This document shows positions 35,401-47,060 of a DNA stretch of 64,000 bases, piece by piece. The position numbers and the translations under genes were made by a program. The first letter of the stretch is position 1. Each line of letters starts with the position of its first letter. This DNA is from Cristatella mucedo. Its lineage: Eukaryota > Bryozoa > Phylactolaemata > Cristatellidae. The notes beneath the pieces are model-generated. The model saw only the letters and a list, made by a program, of their open reading frames with translations, made no database searches and was not told the origin of the DNA. The DNA lies in contig WPIO01000073.1 of NCBI GenBank assembly GCA_009760855.2, forward strand, positions 1,291,501 through 1,355,500, written 5' to 3'.

Positions 35401-38400
35401 TTTTGTCAACAAAGAAGGCAGAACATGTTCAACCCGGAAAAATATATCTGGGGAGCGTGACTGCTTGTCTATGTCAAGCAAAAGCTTTGCTGTACGTAAG
35501 AATCCAAGCAGCATGCCTGCAGCTAAGGATGGCGATCAAGCCACCAAGGAAAAAAGCTCTAACAAATTACATTAGTAAGTGGGAACCGGCATATCCACTG
35601 TGAGAATGTCAGGGCAAGCACAGTATGACTAAGAAATGGCACATATTCAACATAAAATTAAAAAAGATCTGTTGAGATACCAGCCGGAACAGCGATGAAT
35701 ACTTCATATACCTGAATCAGCATGTTGAGAAGATACTCTAATGTGGGTAGCTGAGGTATCAATTTCTGCACAACTTTGCTAAATGCTTCAAAGATTGAAT
35801 GATCGTATATGCTTGTCAGCGAAAAACTGTAATAGACGAACAAGGACATGAGCTACTAGACACTGTCCAATGCAAAAAGGTTGTGAGAAATGCAACTTCA
35901 TACCATACAATGCCTCCAATCATCTCTCAGCTGAGCTAAACCTCTCAGCCTCGGGGCTATCAAATTAATTAAATTGTGTCGAGGTACAATCGAGCACTTA
36001 CACTTACCCTCATATTGCATACAAGTGAATCAAAAAGCAATTTGGTTAAGCAAGCAATTAAGCAGAGGAGTGAATCACTTTAGTCAGTGGCCATTGAGCC
36101 GGCTACAACTCTGGAGGCGACTATCAACAAGTTTAGTGATTGTGGGTTCACAATGCAATAAACGACTAAAAATACAGTGCCTACACAAATTTCCATATTC
36201 ATTTAAGCAACCCATAATAGTATTTTCCAAGGCCGGTCAGTAAGGAACAGCCTAGTAGCTCAGACAGTAAGTGCCTAGCGATGCAAATTAGTTCCACATT
36301 ACACAGCGACTGCCGAGCAGGGCTGTAAGAGCACCACATTAGCAGAAATGTGATACAATCGATCAATTTAATCTGTGGTGGCTGCCATTTTAAAAAAAAC
36401 CTGTGACCAACAAAAAATTTTTTGAGTCCCTGTTTCGTGATGCTGCAGTGGCCCAGAAAATCACCTGATAAGAACCCCATAAAACGACTATGGACCAAAA
36501 TCGACAGGTAGCTAAGGCAGTTTTCGAACCACAGCAGTAGCCGACCTGACCTTTTCAGTAGAATTGGGCCTCTGCGGAATGTGTTGCAGCAGAAGAGACA
36601 ATGCAAAAGCTGGTAGCCTCTATGCCAGGCCTGATGATGAAAATCATAAAGAACCGTGGTGGGACGATGTCACACTAAACGGTTACATATACCATCAGCA
36701 TGTGCTTGTTTTTATGCTGTCAATAAATATTTTGCATATGATGCACGTAATTTTACTATGCCTGGTATCGTATAGAAGCCCAAATTGCCCGAGCGATTAT
36801 TTTTTACAGCCAGAGTAGCTCTGGCCATACTGACAGGATTTTTTTTTGCTGCTGAGTTAGTCTAGCCACAACTTATCTCCATGAGATTAAGTTACACTGG
36901 TTGTTTGTATGACCACACACATAGGTGAGGACACGTACACTGACTACATGGTCTGATGAAAAAATTTTGAGGTCATCGATGTTTCTACCTAACCACTCAG
37001 GGTGCCATAGAAAGCATTAGAAGTCAACTAATCACCAAAAATCTTACCGGAGTTCAGAATCTTGAACACTAACAATTGGATAGCATGAGACGTTATCACA
37101 GAAGAAAGCAAATCTGAAGAGTAGAAAGATATAGGATCCTGCCCATAGACAGTGGTTCTGGGCAAGCATGGCTCAGGGTGAACTTTCAACCCAGAAACTA
37201 AATGCAGTGGATATAAATCATGCCGGCTATTGCACACTACCAAAAATTCTCATATGCAGATCCAAAATAATTTTCAATTGATTTTACAAACACAACTTGC
37301 AATAGGAGTCAATGCATCGGCCAGTCATTTTAATATCTCAACTTGTGTTCCTTCACAATTCACGACTTTACTAGTTACAACTGTTACCGATCTCTCAGAG
37401 AGAATACACCTGCTGCTCTGGCGATTAAAAAAGTTCTGAAAGACAAAGACTCGTCTTCTTTCGCCTCCAAATGAACTGTGTAATTTGTCTTCACATTATT
37501 GCAATACAACAGAAAGTAGCCAGAATTCGCCCTTAGGTGGTAATGGTGACAATCAAATACCATCTTGCCACCACTGTATGAAATGGTAGAACGCTGTAGT
37601 GTACGTACCTGTACTGGACGTCAACGCCTGCTTCATGAAGATCGTCAGTAGCTCGCTGATGTATTTCACGCTGGGTTTCTGATTTGTGCTCATCTGACAG
37701 TCCATCTACTTTGTGTATAAATACCTCAAATTTTATATCTGGATTGACTTTGTGCGCCCGCTCAGTTGTCTTGAACAGTTTTTGCAGGGCATCTCCATAG
37801 TCGTCCTACGGGATCAGCATAACCATCCGATATAGAATGGGACAGCCATTTGTAATGCATACTCAATTACGACAGGTTGTCTGCTTATGCAACACTATAC
37901 TTTAGTAGAAGATGAACTGGCCCACAGAAAAAGTAAATGATTTCTCAATAGGCTCTCAATAAAAAGTCAAATATGACAAGTTGTACTTTGCAATATGGCA
38001 CTGTGAGTGGACAGTGAATGAGCAGTACCACATATGGGCATCCAAGGTGGTCTCTGACATGGCGAGCTGAAGAACAGAGCATATAGTCAGGGTGCACATG
38101 CACACCAGCTTTATTTACATGAATCCAATTGCCAAGGAGAGCTTCTATGCCGACCAAGTGATTGTTGTAGGACACGGCAACTCACTTTTTAAAGAAACCT
38201 ATGAAGGTTGATTCGGACAACTGTGGAAGGCTGATTAGTGCGCTAGCTTTAAATAGATGTATCGGTGATCTTGGCTCCTAGTATTTGCTTCTTGCAATTA
38301 TTAATATCTAGGACACCAATTTGGTGGTCACCATACAGGTGATTTGCAATTAGGCTTGGGACATAAAAAAACACTAGCTGATTTAACAGCCTCTTTTGTA

Positions 38401-41400
38401 TAGCGACAGAAGTGCCTGTACGGCTATCATCACTAATTGCAGCGGCAATATCGGACCACCTCAGGATTCGAACCCAAGACCTCGGGACCGAAGTCGTGAC
38501 AAGCAACCGGCTTATCTAGTGTGCCATCACGACATAAGTGCACGATGTTCAACAGAAGGTCTCCTTGCACACGCATTCTACATTTCCAGGCCCATGTGGA
38601 ATTCATTTCCACTAGTACAATACAGGTTGTTCGATGTATTCAAAAGTAGGGTTCAATCTTGCTTGTCGTCAGTAGGGCTGACAGATTTTGATCAAAGACC
38701 TATATCTAAAGCGAGTGATTTCCTTTGTCCATATGGTAAATTTTCGGTGGCTATTATCTCAAGCTACACTAATGGTCTCATCTCAAGCTACACTTATGGT
38801 CTCATCTCAAGGTGCACTAATGGTCTCACATGTGTTGGCAGATTACACTGGCTCATCAGCAGTGCACTAGGACAGAAAGGTAAAGCTTTCATCCCTCCCA
38901 ACTTCCCTCAACTTCCTTGCTGGATGCATTGATGACATCGGCACATGGATGGCAGCATACTTTCTTAATGATGATAAAACCAGCTTACTAGTAATGGGCA
39001 AACCAAGTGTGATTCAGAAATTGAAAAACCTAATCGGCTCTGCTAGCATATCTCCTGCTGAATCAACAAAAAATCTAGGAGTCCTATTCTAAAATGACCT
39101 TTCATTAGACGACCACGTTAGCTCCACAGTCATATATGCCTACTTTCAGCTACATAACATGGCTAAAATTTGGGCTTGCTTAGACAGGGATACTACATCA
39201 AAACTGGTCCATGCATTTGTGACATCCCATCACGACTTCTGTATATCACTGCTTACTGGTCTACCGGCATGTGCAATCAGGCGTTAACAGTTGCTACACA
39301 ACTCTGCAGCCAGGCTGGTCTTCATGAGCGTCGCACTTGCCACATCACACCACATCTCGCAGTCCTGCACTGGCTCCCAATCAAGCAGCACATCGACTTC
39401 AAGGTTCTGTCACTCACTTTTAGGACCCTTCATTCTTTGGCTCCAGCCTACGTATCAGATCTACTCCCCCACTAGGCTAGGCATCACACTACCCAGAATC
39501 TAATCGTTTACCTATACCTCATACGAACACCAAATCCTTTGGAGATTGTGCCTCTAGTTCGTATGGTCCCAAAGCCTGGAGCTCACTTTCGACTGGCATC
39601 ACAACTTAACCACATTTAATAAGAAGCTAAAAACGTATCTATTTATCACATCATTTAGTCGGTCCACGTGATCGTCCTTTGTGTGCTTACTAGTGCTGAC
39701 ACTGTGCATGCTGCCACTGACCATTTTTGCATGCTGACCCTGTGCATGTCACCGCTAACCATGTTATGCTTGTTGTCATTGAGCATATTACCACTAACCA
39801 TTACATCATGCTTCCTTTGCAGAAAATTTAAAGTGCCTAGAAAGGATTGAGTTCTCTCAGGGCGCTACAACAAATGTATTAGTATTATTACAGTAGTAGT
39901 AAATTCAAAATCGGCATATTATTCAAAAGGTTCATGTTTTATAGCAGCTGGTAGAAGAGCGTTAGTGTCCGTCTACCACTAGCAGCTGTCAATAAAGGAT
40001 TGCTTACAACAGTGTTCAAAAACAGACATGGGTGGTGAAATATTAGCACCTAACCTAGGCTAAGGCCCAGCAGGTGGAAGTTTACCTGTTCTTTACAAAC
40101 TTTATCAGCTGCCGATATGAATGAGAGATGTCGAATAAGTATAAATCTGAATCATGCATGTCTACAAACGCTTGGTAGAAATCCGGACAAACAATGAAAG
40201 CACTCTACTGCAGCCCAGCCCATTACCTGAGCATCTATGACAAATATGAGGGCACCACATCCTCCGAATATCATCTGATAGTCAAAGGTGGGATCAAAGA
40301 AGTCGATCTGACCAGGGAAGTCCCATATTTGAAACTGGACAAACGAGCTGTTCGAGATGTCTACAATTTTTAGAGAAACGAACTAACTTGGCTATCATGT
40401 TTGCTGTAAACCTGACTGCAGTGCATCAGCTTCCACATAAGTACTCACCGTCCTTAACAATTTTGTTCGTACTCTCTAAAAACAAGGTCTCATTTGGTGA
40501 CATCTTGTGGAAGACAACTTTCTGAATAGAAGACTTTCCACTTCTAAATGAAAAAGGCAAGGAGATTAACAGCCAAGTGATGCATATGGTTATGGTACCA
40601 CCGGCCTTAAGGAACTTCATGAGATGCACTGCTAGCACCCAGCAAGGAAGTTTAATCTAACTAGAACTTAATTTTAAAGCTACATCAAGGCTAACACATA
40701 AAAACACTGATCCAGATGCATGAAGGCAATAGTTTAGGTCTTATCTCAGTGGGAGACTCCAGAGCAGTGATATCAATGGGCAAGTCATCCGAGGAGCCTT
40801 CAATGTACAGGTTATGCCAAGTATCTGTGCATGTCTGCTTTTTCACAAATCGCACTTTCCCTCTTGCTGATGTAGTCGCCAAGCACAATCTAGGCTTTAC
40901 TTTTTATGCAGTTGACACAGATTTACCTGAGCTTTTATTCCATCCTGCCATCCAGTATGTCAAACTTTCTTAAACTCCCTTGCTTCACATAGTGCTGGCA
41001 TTTGCACTTAGATGGCCACAAATGTTCTCAAATTAAATGACGATGAAGCCAACTTACTAGTTATAGGCAAACCTAGTTGCTCTCAGAAATTGGAAAACCT
41101 GTCTCAAAATGGGCTTGGCCAGCATATTTCCGGTCAAATCAGCACGAAATCTGGGTGTGCTATTCCCAAGTGACCTATTACTATATGACCTCATCAACTC
41201 CACAGTCCAGTCCGTGTACTTCCTGCAATATGGCAAAATTGTGGGCTTGCTTAGACGAAGGGTACAGCATTCACGTTGGTCCATGCATCTGTGACATCAA
41301 ACCTCCACTTTTGTAACTCAGGTGTAACTTTTGTAACACAGGTCTTCCGGCATGTGGAATAATACTGGTTTAGCTAGTTTGCTATTATTTTTTCTCGTGA

Positions 41401-43070
41401 CTTTGATAGGAATGACAATAGGGGGACAGGGCAGAAGTTGCTTCAGTTTTCTTGATAGTTGCCTTTTTAATGAAAGCGTAAAGACAGCCTTTTTTAAAGA
41501 TGTAGGGGACACCAACTCTAGCCGATGCCCGACAAAGGAGAAACATGACAGAAGATACCGACTCGGTCCTTCTAGCTCGAATCTTAAGCTGCCATCACGT
41601 TATTTATTTGGTGTGCTGAAGCCAGGTTGCCAGTCAGCTTTAGAATAAAAGGCCATATTAACAAAGCTGCTACATTAAACCGGGCTTCCGAGACAGCCAG
41701 AAAAAATGAAGGAGGGTCAGGTCAATGAATCAGGGATAAGAATACAAACTGTGGGGGGCTAGGTCAATGCAGTCTCAAATCAAGTAAAAAAAAAAAGAAA
41801 TGAGCTCCTCGGTAGTTCGAGGATATGTCGAGATTTCCCTGGAAACCTTGAGGGGAGCACATGTCGTAGACGTATATGGGCGAGTGCTAGTTTGGACGTA
41901 ACATTTACACTATGTGTGGCCTCTGATACTGCCGCGGTGAATGGTACTGTGAAGCCCAATCCGGCCGCACGAGAGGTCCATGGGGGGGACGCACACTACA
42001 GAATTCGTGCAAGCTTGCGAGTGCCAATCATGTTTGACAAACCATCATCACAGCCAAGTTACTAACAGAAGGTCCTACAGCAACAGTCGAAAAGCAGCTA
42101 ATGGAGCAATTTAAAAAGTAAAAGTAATGGTAACTTGATTAAACTCCCTAAGTAATGCAGTGTGAGCACTGAACCCCTAGGTTAAGACCCAGAGGCAGCA
42201 TTAAGTTTGCTCACACATTTGTGACCATGCTCAGTCAGGCTTCAGGTCGCCTAAACTTAATGGACACCATCCATGGTTTACAAAGGCAAAGACTAAATGA
42301 CAGAAATGAAGCTTACGTAACAAACTCCAAGCGATTTCAAAGCAAACAGAATCACATAATAAAAAGGACTCAATGCCAAGCATCCTACCAGAAATTGCAA
42401 TACCTATAAGGATACCCCAAATAACACATGATTAAGTAAAAGAAGTCAGATAGGTGGCATACCAACATCCCCACATTTCTGGCCCCTTTCAGGTCATTAG
42501 CAATATCCTAATCCCCCCTGACTGGTTGAGTTGACATGGATTGTCAATGGTTACAACGGTTCAATGCATTGAATGATTAGGGAGGTTGCGAGTACAGCAT
42601 GCCACGGTATACCAGCAGGCAAGGCTACGTAACACGCTCTTGTTTGTAGGTAACATATCTGAAAATAAGTAACATCTACCCTGGACCAGAATCGTATTCC
42701 CATCCTCCATGCTAAGTTTTCAGTTTGTATGCCAAAAACACTCTCCCATAATGAAATCACATGACTAGAAAGACGTGTAGACTAGGTATAATATACTGCA
42801 TCTGGTGTTGTATCTAGCAGTTAAATGCAGCCATTAGCTTGCTAGTAAAGAGTTACTTGCTTTCCAAACAATTATTTCTTACTTTATAATCTAGGTATTT
42901 GAGCACATGCTATGGAGGTCAGGAGCTCACATATACCACACAAAGTTGTGCCTCCAAGGAAGATCACCTCAGTCTCGGACTTAAGTCATCCAGCTTACAT
43001 GACAAAGTAAGAGAGACAGATAGACATAGAGAGAATGAGAGAGACAGATACATATAGAGAGGGAGGGAGG

Positions 43071-43143
<73 letters not shown>

Positions 43144-44056
43144 TAGACATGGAGGTATAAAGATAGATAGAATTTCAGAAATGGCATAAACATGCACCAG
43201 AAGACAAGGGAACAGCTTCCTTCAAAGAATCTTCAGCTTCCTGTCTAAGAATCTTCTGCTAGTATTAGCATCCTTTTTATGACCAATATGCAGTCACAAG
43301 ACACCAGAATAAAACTACTGGTGCAAGATAGTAGTGAAGTGTAGCCACCTGCAGCCAGCTTTGGATATTGCGTTCGTGTGCAGCCGTGACAAGGAGGTCG
43401 AGTGCCATTCCGAAGCAATACAGGATTCCATCCCTGCAAATTTGTGCTACATAATCTGCACAATGACAAATCCAAGAACTTGTAAATATTTGTTCCGTTT
43501 TCTGGTACCACGACAATTGTAAGAGCACAAATGCCTGTATGGTTGCACTATTAACACCCAAAGCCAGAGAAGCAGCCATAATAAGCTAAGGATGGACCAG
43601 ACCTTGACCTTGCCACAAGCAGCAGAACGAGAAAGGCTAAGGCACACAGGGGACTTCCGTTTATATTTTTCGGCCAGAATGTACACATGCATGTCCTGCT
43701 AATTGAGGTAAGCAATGCAACACCAGTAGTAGCTGAACAAGAAACTCGCACTACCTGAAATATGGATGCAACTTAAGTACCTAGCTAGTTTACAATCTAT
43801 GCATACATAGAGACACAGCACTGCAAGTGACACTGCGATTACCTAAGCAGTTCTAAATAACCGTGTTCGCAAGGAAATTGTGACCGCAGACTAAAGCAAA
43901 CAAGACTCAATACCTTCTCAGTCCCATAAGAAGAATAAGAGGCTTGCACTCGGTGGAAACAGAGCTCCCCACCAAGTCCTGGTCATGGCCGTCAGGACCA
44001 TACCCATAGCCAGCCGGAAAAGATCCAGCGCCATACTTGTAATCGTCGTCGTAACT
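32319..44056 (-). CDS. RRAGC: RagC/RagD-type Ras-related GTPase, eight exons, start uncertain
   Basis: RagC/D pairs with RagA/B on the lysosome surface and recruits mTORC1 when amino acids are present. Exons (minus strand): 43914-44056, 40449-40543, 40227-40360, 37609-37805, 35712-35826, 33338-33480, 33051-33199, 32319-32452, all phase-consistent, about 369 residues plus the start methionine (human RagC is 399). Visible motifs: P-loop [25 protein letters not shown]3 [32 protein letters not shown] (G4-like HKVD), [20 protein letters not shown], then the C-terminal roadblock-type domain with [19 protein letters not shown] and [20 protein letters not shown]. It most likely serves as the single RagC/D of an invertebrate. 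The N-terminus SYDDDYKYG...FPAGYGYG resembles other RagC starts. The first codon may be the ATG at 44066-44068 or lie in a separate upstream exon. Confidence 0.97.
32453..33050. other. RagC/D last intron, nothing recognised
   Basis: About 600 bp between the last two exons, AT-rich, no repeat recognised. Confidence 0.6.
33051..33199 (-). CDS. RRAGC: RagC/D exon 7 (roadblock domain end)
   Basis: After tcttctttag, phase 2 joining gives [16 protein letters not shown], then [20 protein letters not shown] and [10 protein letters not shown] to donor gttagt (phase 1). Human: YGLKEDGSGSAYDKES at the same place. Confidence 0.95.
33338..33480 (-). CDS. RRAGC: RagC/D exon 6 ([19 protein letters not shown])
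   Basis: After tattttgtag it encodes [20 protein letters not shown], then [20 protein letters not shown] and CIYG, ending in phase 2 at donor gttagt. The following 138-bp intron has no in-frame stop (see findings). Confidence 0.95.
33670..34995 (-). mobile_element. Old, strongly decayed LINE RT
   Basis: In antisense, gatcaatggtatcgacaact near 34,480, catcatttagttgaaagaaa near 33,976 and cagctgggtgtaatcggctc near 34,056 parallel consecutive blocks of the intact LINE-A RT. No open frame survives. SINE-2 interrupts it. Confidence 0.65.
34195..34372 (+). mobile_element. SINE-2, decayed
   Basis: GAGTTCGAGCCC B-box region, then aagcaatcctttatggccc, and tail gttgttaaatcagctaacc, inside the old LINE. 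Confidence 0.72.
35060..35380 (-). mobile_element. LINE-A-type 3' part, decayed
   Basis: Antisense 3' end (aataataataaa, then cgttctaggcattttacata), with ORF2 C-terminus [20 protein letters not shown]; a one-sided fragment in the RagC/D intron. Confidence 0.72.
35712..35826 (-). CDS. RRAGC: RagC/D exon 5 ([15 protein letters not shown])
   Basis: Acceptor ctattacag, phase 2. It reads [20 protein letters not shown], then [14 protein letters not shown] to donor gtatat (phase 0). Human RagC has [20 protein letters not shown] at the same point. Confidence 0.97.
35827..36448. other. RagC/D intron, nothing recognised
   Basis: No motif recognised up to the Tc1-like fragment. Confidence 0.45.
36449..36678 (+). 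mobile_element. Tc1/mariner-like transposase C-terminal fragment
   Basis: Frame [20 protein letters not shown] followed by a stop, then in another frame [20 protein letters not shown] and a TAA. These match the WPxxSPDxNPIExLW catalytic-end motif and the SMPxRxxxVIxxxGGxT C-terminus of Tc1-like transposases. The lysine at the NPIK position replaces the usual glutamate, the third catalytic residue. Pseudogenic, in the RagC/D intron, opposite strand. Confidence 0.75.
36679..37608. other. RagC/D intron, nothing recognised
   Basis: Short ORFs only. Confidence 0.45.
37609..37805 (-). CDS. RRAGC: RagC/D exon 4 ([11 protein letters not shown])
   Basis: After cccgtag it reads [20 protein letters not shown], then [20 protein letters not shown] (G4-like HKVD) and ends GVDVQY at donor gtacgt (phase 2). 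Confidence 0.97.
38366..38538 (-). mobile_element. SINE-2
   Basis: Antisense: tail agctgatttaacagcctctt, B-box complement ggattcgaac, head end to gtgccatcacgac. Confidence 0.82.
38570..38700 (+). mobile_element. LINE ORF2 C-terminal scrap
   Basis: Frame [20 protein letters not shown], then SRVQSCLSS resembles the WNSLP...FKxxLxxxL end of LINE ORF2 proteins; a different subfamily from LINE-A and LINE-B. Confidence 0.45.
38756..38827 (+). repeat. 24-bp tandem repeat, three copies
   Basis: Units at 38756-38779, 38780-38803 and 38804-38827 begin atctcaag and end tggtctc; the third has a few changes. The period is a multiple of three but lies in an intron on the strand opposite to RagC/D. Confidence 0.92.
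38900..39895 (+). mobile_element. LINE-A, 3' half
   Basis: Sense ORF2 pieces ([19 protein letters not shown] with changes; [20 protein letters not shown]), 3'UTR with repeated accat/gcatgct words, hairpin tail gttctctcagggcgct and ATTATT end. Frames broken. Confidence 0.83.
40227..40360 (-). CDS. RRAGC: RagC/D exon 3 ([13 protein letters not shown])
   Basis: After aaattgtag the exon reads [20 protein letters not shown] and continues [11 protein letters not shown] and ALIFVIDAQ to donor gtaatg (phase 0). It contains the G3 DxPGQ motif that contacts the nucleotide gamma-phosphate region. Confidence 0.97.
40449..40543 (-). CDS. RRAGC: RagC/D exon 2 ([13 protein letters not shown])
   Basis: Acceptor tcatttag, phase 2, completes the P-loop: [18 protein letters not shown], then [17 protein letters not shown], followed by donor gtgagt (phase 1). 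Almost identical to the human RagC sequence. Confidence 0.97.
40700..41345 (+). mobile_element. LINE-A internal fragment, decayed
   Basis: Sense words match the RT to post-RT region ([35 protein letters not shown]). The YADD site reads YAVD. Lies in the intron between RagC/D exons 1 and 2. Confidence 0.78.
41385..41530 (-). mobile_element. LINE RT fragment, antisense to its neighbour
   Basis: The DNA around ctttgataggaatgacaata and gacagccttttttaaagatg parallels the region of LINE-A encoding [11 protein letters not shown] to SKTLERVV, in minus orientation. Confidence 0.6.
41531..43004. other. RagC/D intron 1, nothing recognised
   Basis: No family motif in the short ORFs. Confidence 0.45.
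43005..43140. repeat. (GA)n microsatellite
   Basis: Imperfect GAGACAGATA-type units turning into about 70 bp of pure GA. Confidence 0.97.
43141..43913. other. RagC/D intron 1, right part, nothing recognised
   Basis: Overlapping minus-strand ORFs (43277-43579 and others) have no recognisable domain. Confidence 0.45.
43914..44056 (-). CDS. RRAGC: RagC/D exon 1 of the recognised set (N-terminus and P-loop start)
   Basis: Encodes [20 protein letters not shown] and ends [10 protein letters not shown] at donor gtattg (phase 2). The 5' boundary is ambiguous: tttcag at 44057-44062 looks like an acceptor, yet ATG CAT TTT CAG AGT also reads in frame from 44068, giving MHFQSYDDD. Confidence 0.85.
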
Positions 44057-44519
44057 CTGAAAATGCATGACACGCATGCTGTCTGGGCATCATAAAGCAC
44101 CATGGCGACACAAGAAACACAAGATGGGCTATCTGCTCAAAAGCAAGAGGCACAGTATTTTTTGCTTCACCAAAGGCGTATCATGTGCCACTCAGCCAAC
44201 ACTTCTGTAGAATTACTTGGTGTAGAATAGACTAGGTGTAACAGCTCAGGCTCATGCAATAATTACGAAGTGACAAGCACTACGTTGGTATAAAAAGGTA
44301 TGTGCATGTATACAACACGAGAGGCAGGGAAGCAGTGGGTAAAGTACACCCTCTCGGTTAGTAGGTGGAGGGCAAAACATTGGCTCATCTCTCCAGCCCG
44401 AACCCGTCCCCTTGCAACGAACTGATCTTATTAGGTCCTCGCTTTCACTTCCTCACTAAAGAAGAAAATGGAATTGCAGTGCACACTGAGCTCTGACAGC
44501 ACTCATAATAATGATAACA

Positions 44520-45320
44520 TTAATAATATTACTACTAATAATAAAGATAGGTCGTTTGTAGTACAGGGCTCTTAGCGAACTTAGTCTTTATCCAAGTGCT
44601 TTACAACTCGCTTCAAGAGAATAAATATCCATAAGTTTAGTGACATAAACAATATCAAGCATGCAAAAGCAAACAAGCATCATGCCAAGGCCAGCATGTT
44701 GAAGCAAACTTGCTAACATTCATGGCCACCGGTTGTGAGGAACTCTGCCTAGTTACATGCACTGAATCATGCACACATACACATGCAAAGCACACAGGAC
44801 CAACGAAGAAGAAAAGCTCATACGGGGTAAGTAAAGCTGACCAGAACAGATGCATCTTTAGCTGTGGCTTAATAAAGTGAGAGGTCAACCCCCCCCTCCC
44901 CGCATGTAGAGACCGTAGCTGGATACAATTTCCAGACTTCGGAGTATATGCGCTAAAGGGTCTATCACCAAAAGATTTCAATTTAGGGAGAGTGACGGCC
45001 ATGATGAGTAGATGAGTAGATGCTGATGAGTGACTTTGGTAATAATTGGCGATGATAACGTGCAGCTGTAGGAGAAAATTTGGTAGAGTGTGTGACCCTT
45101 GAAGTGAGTAGGGCCATGCACATGAGCCACAAGAGACAATGAGTCAGTGAGTGCACAAAATTCGGTGCTGAAGGCATCAGATAAGTTATCAAAATGAATG
45201 CTGAAATCACCCATAACGATGAAGGATCGATTTCAGGAACACGGAATCGTCGTGCAAGAGCACATTGGAGGGGATTGGTAGTCTTGTGCTAGCTAGACTA
45301 GCCTTAAAATCTTCATCAGG
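44520..45320 (-). mobile_element. LINE-C with internal deletion (endonuclease joined to ORF2 end)
   Basis: Antisense: 3' tail near 44,570-44,610, ORF2 C-terminus LPKLKSFGDRPFSAYTPK (44655-45002), then directly an endonuclease stretch GDFSIHFDNLSDAFSTEF and VHGPTHFKGHTL (44978-45214). The whole RT that should lie between is missing. Confidence 0.72.
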
Positions 45321-45323
45321 TAA

Positions 45324-46180
<857 letters not shown>

Positions 46181-46184
46181 ATAA

Positions 46185-47060
46185 TAATAATACACTTAAT
46201 AAAGTGCCCTCAGAGAACTCAATCTCTTTCTTGGTGCCTTAAATTTGCTGCAAGGAAACACGACCGAATGGTGAGTGAAAAAAAATGCTTGATAAATAGT
46301 ATGAATAACATGGTTAGGGGTGACATGCACATGGGTCAGCATGGAAGTGTGGTTAGTGACAGCATGCAGCAGTATCAGTACACATAAGCACATAAAGAAC
46401 GAATCACAGGGATCCACTAAATGCTGTCATAAATAGGTGCTCTTTTAATTTCTTTTTAAATGCGGTCAAGTCAGGGGAAGTTCTGAAGCAAGTCGGGAGT
46501 AAGTTCCAGGTTTTAGGAGCATACGAATTAAATGCATGGTCTCCAAAGGATTTGAGGTTTGTACGAGGTATAGGTAAACAGTTAGTTTCCAAAAAGCGGG
46601 TGGTACGATGCTTGGCGTGGTGGTGGAGTAGATCTGAGATAGGCTGGAGCCATAGAATGAAGCGACCTAAAAGTGAGCGACAAAACCTTCAAGTCGATCC
46701 GTTGCTTGACTGGTAGCCAGTGCAGGTTGGCGAGAAGTGATGTGATGTGGCAACTGCGACGCTCACGACAGACAAGCCTAGCTGCAGAGTTTTGCACCAG
46801 CTGCAATCGCCTGATCGCACATGCTGGTAGGCCAGCAAGCAGTGAGTTACAGAAGTCAAGACGGGATGTCACAATTGCACGGACAAACTTAGATGTGGTA
46901 TCCCTATCTAAACAAGCCCGAATTTTAGCAATGTTATGTAGCTGAAAGTAGGCAGACTTGATTTTGGAGCTGATGTGGTCGTCTAACGAAAGGTCATTTT
47001 GGAACATGACACCTAGATTTCGTGGATATTCAACAAGAGATATGCTGGCAGAGCCGATTG
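46185..47060 (-). mobile_element. LINE-A 3' part
   Basis: (AAT)n, hairpin tail, 3'UTR, ORF2 C-terminus at 46582-47007 ([37 protein letters not shown]) and 46404-46592 ([18 protein letters not shown]), separated by a frameshift. Confidence 0.88.

Noticed and set aside
38756-38827. Short regular repeats considered as a CRISPR-like array
   Set aside because: Units are directly adjacent with no spacers, and the sequence is from an animal genome.
42964-43197. Ser-Leu repeat ORFs at GA microsatellites (also 49,126-49,422 and 53,931-54,247)
   Set aside because: Pure translation of GA repeats.
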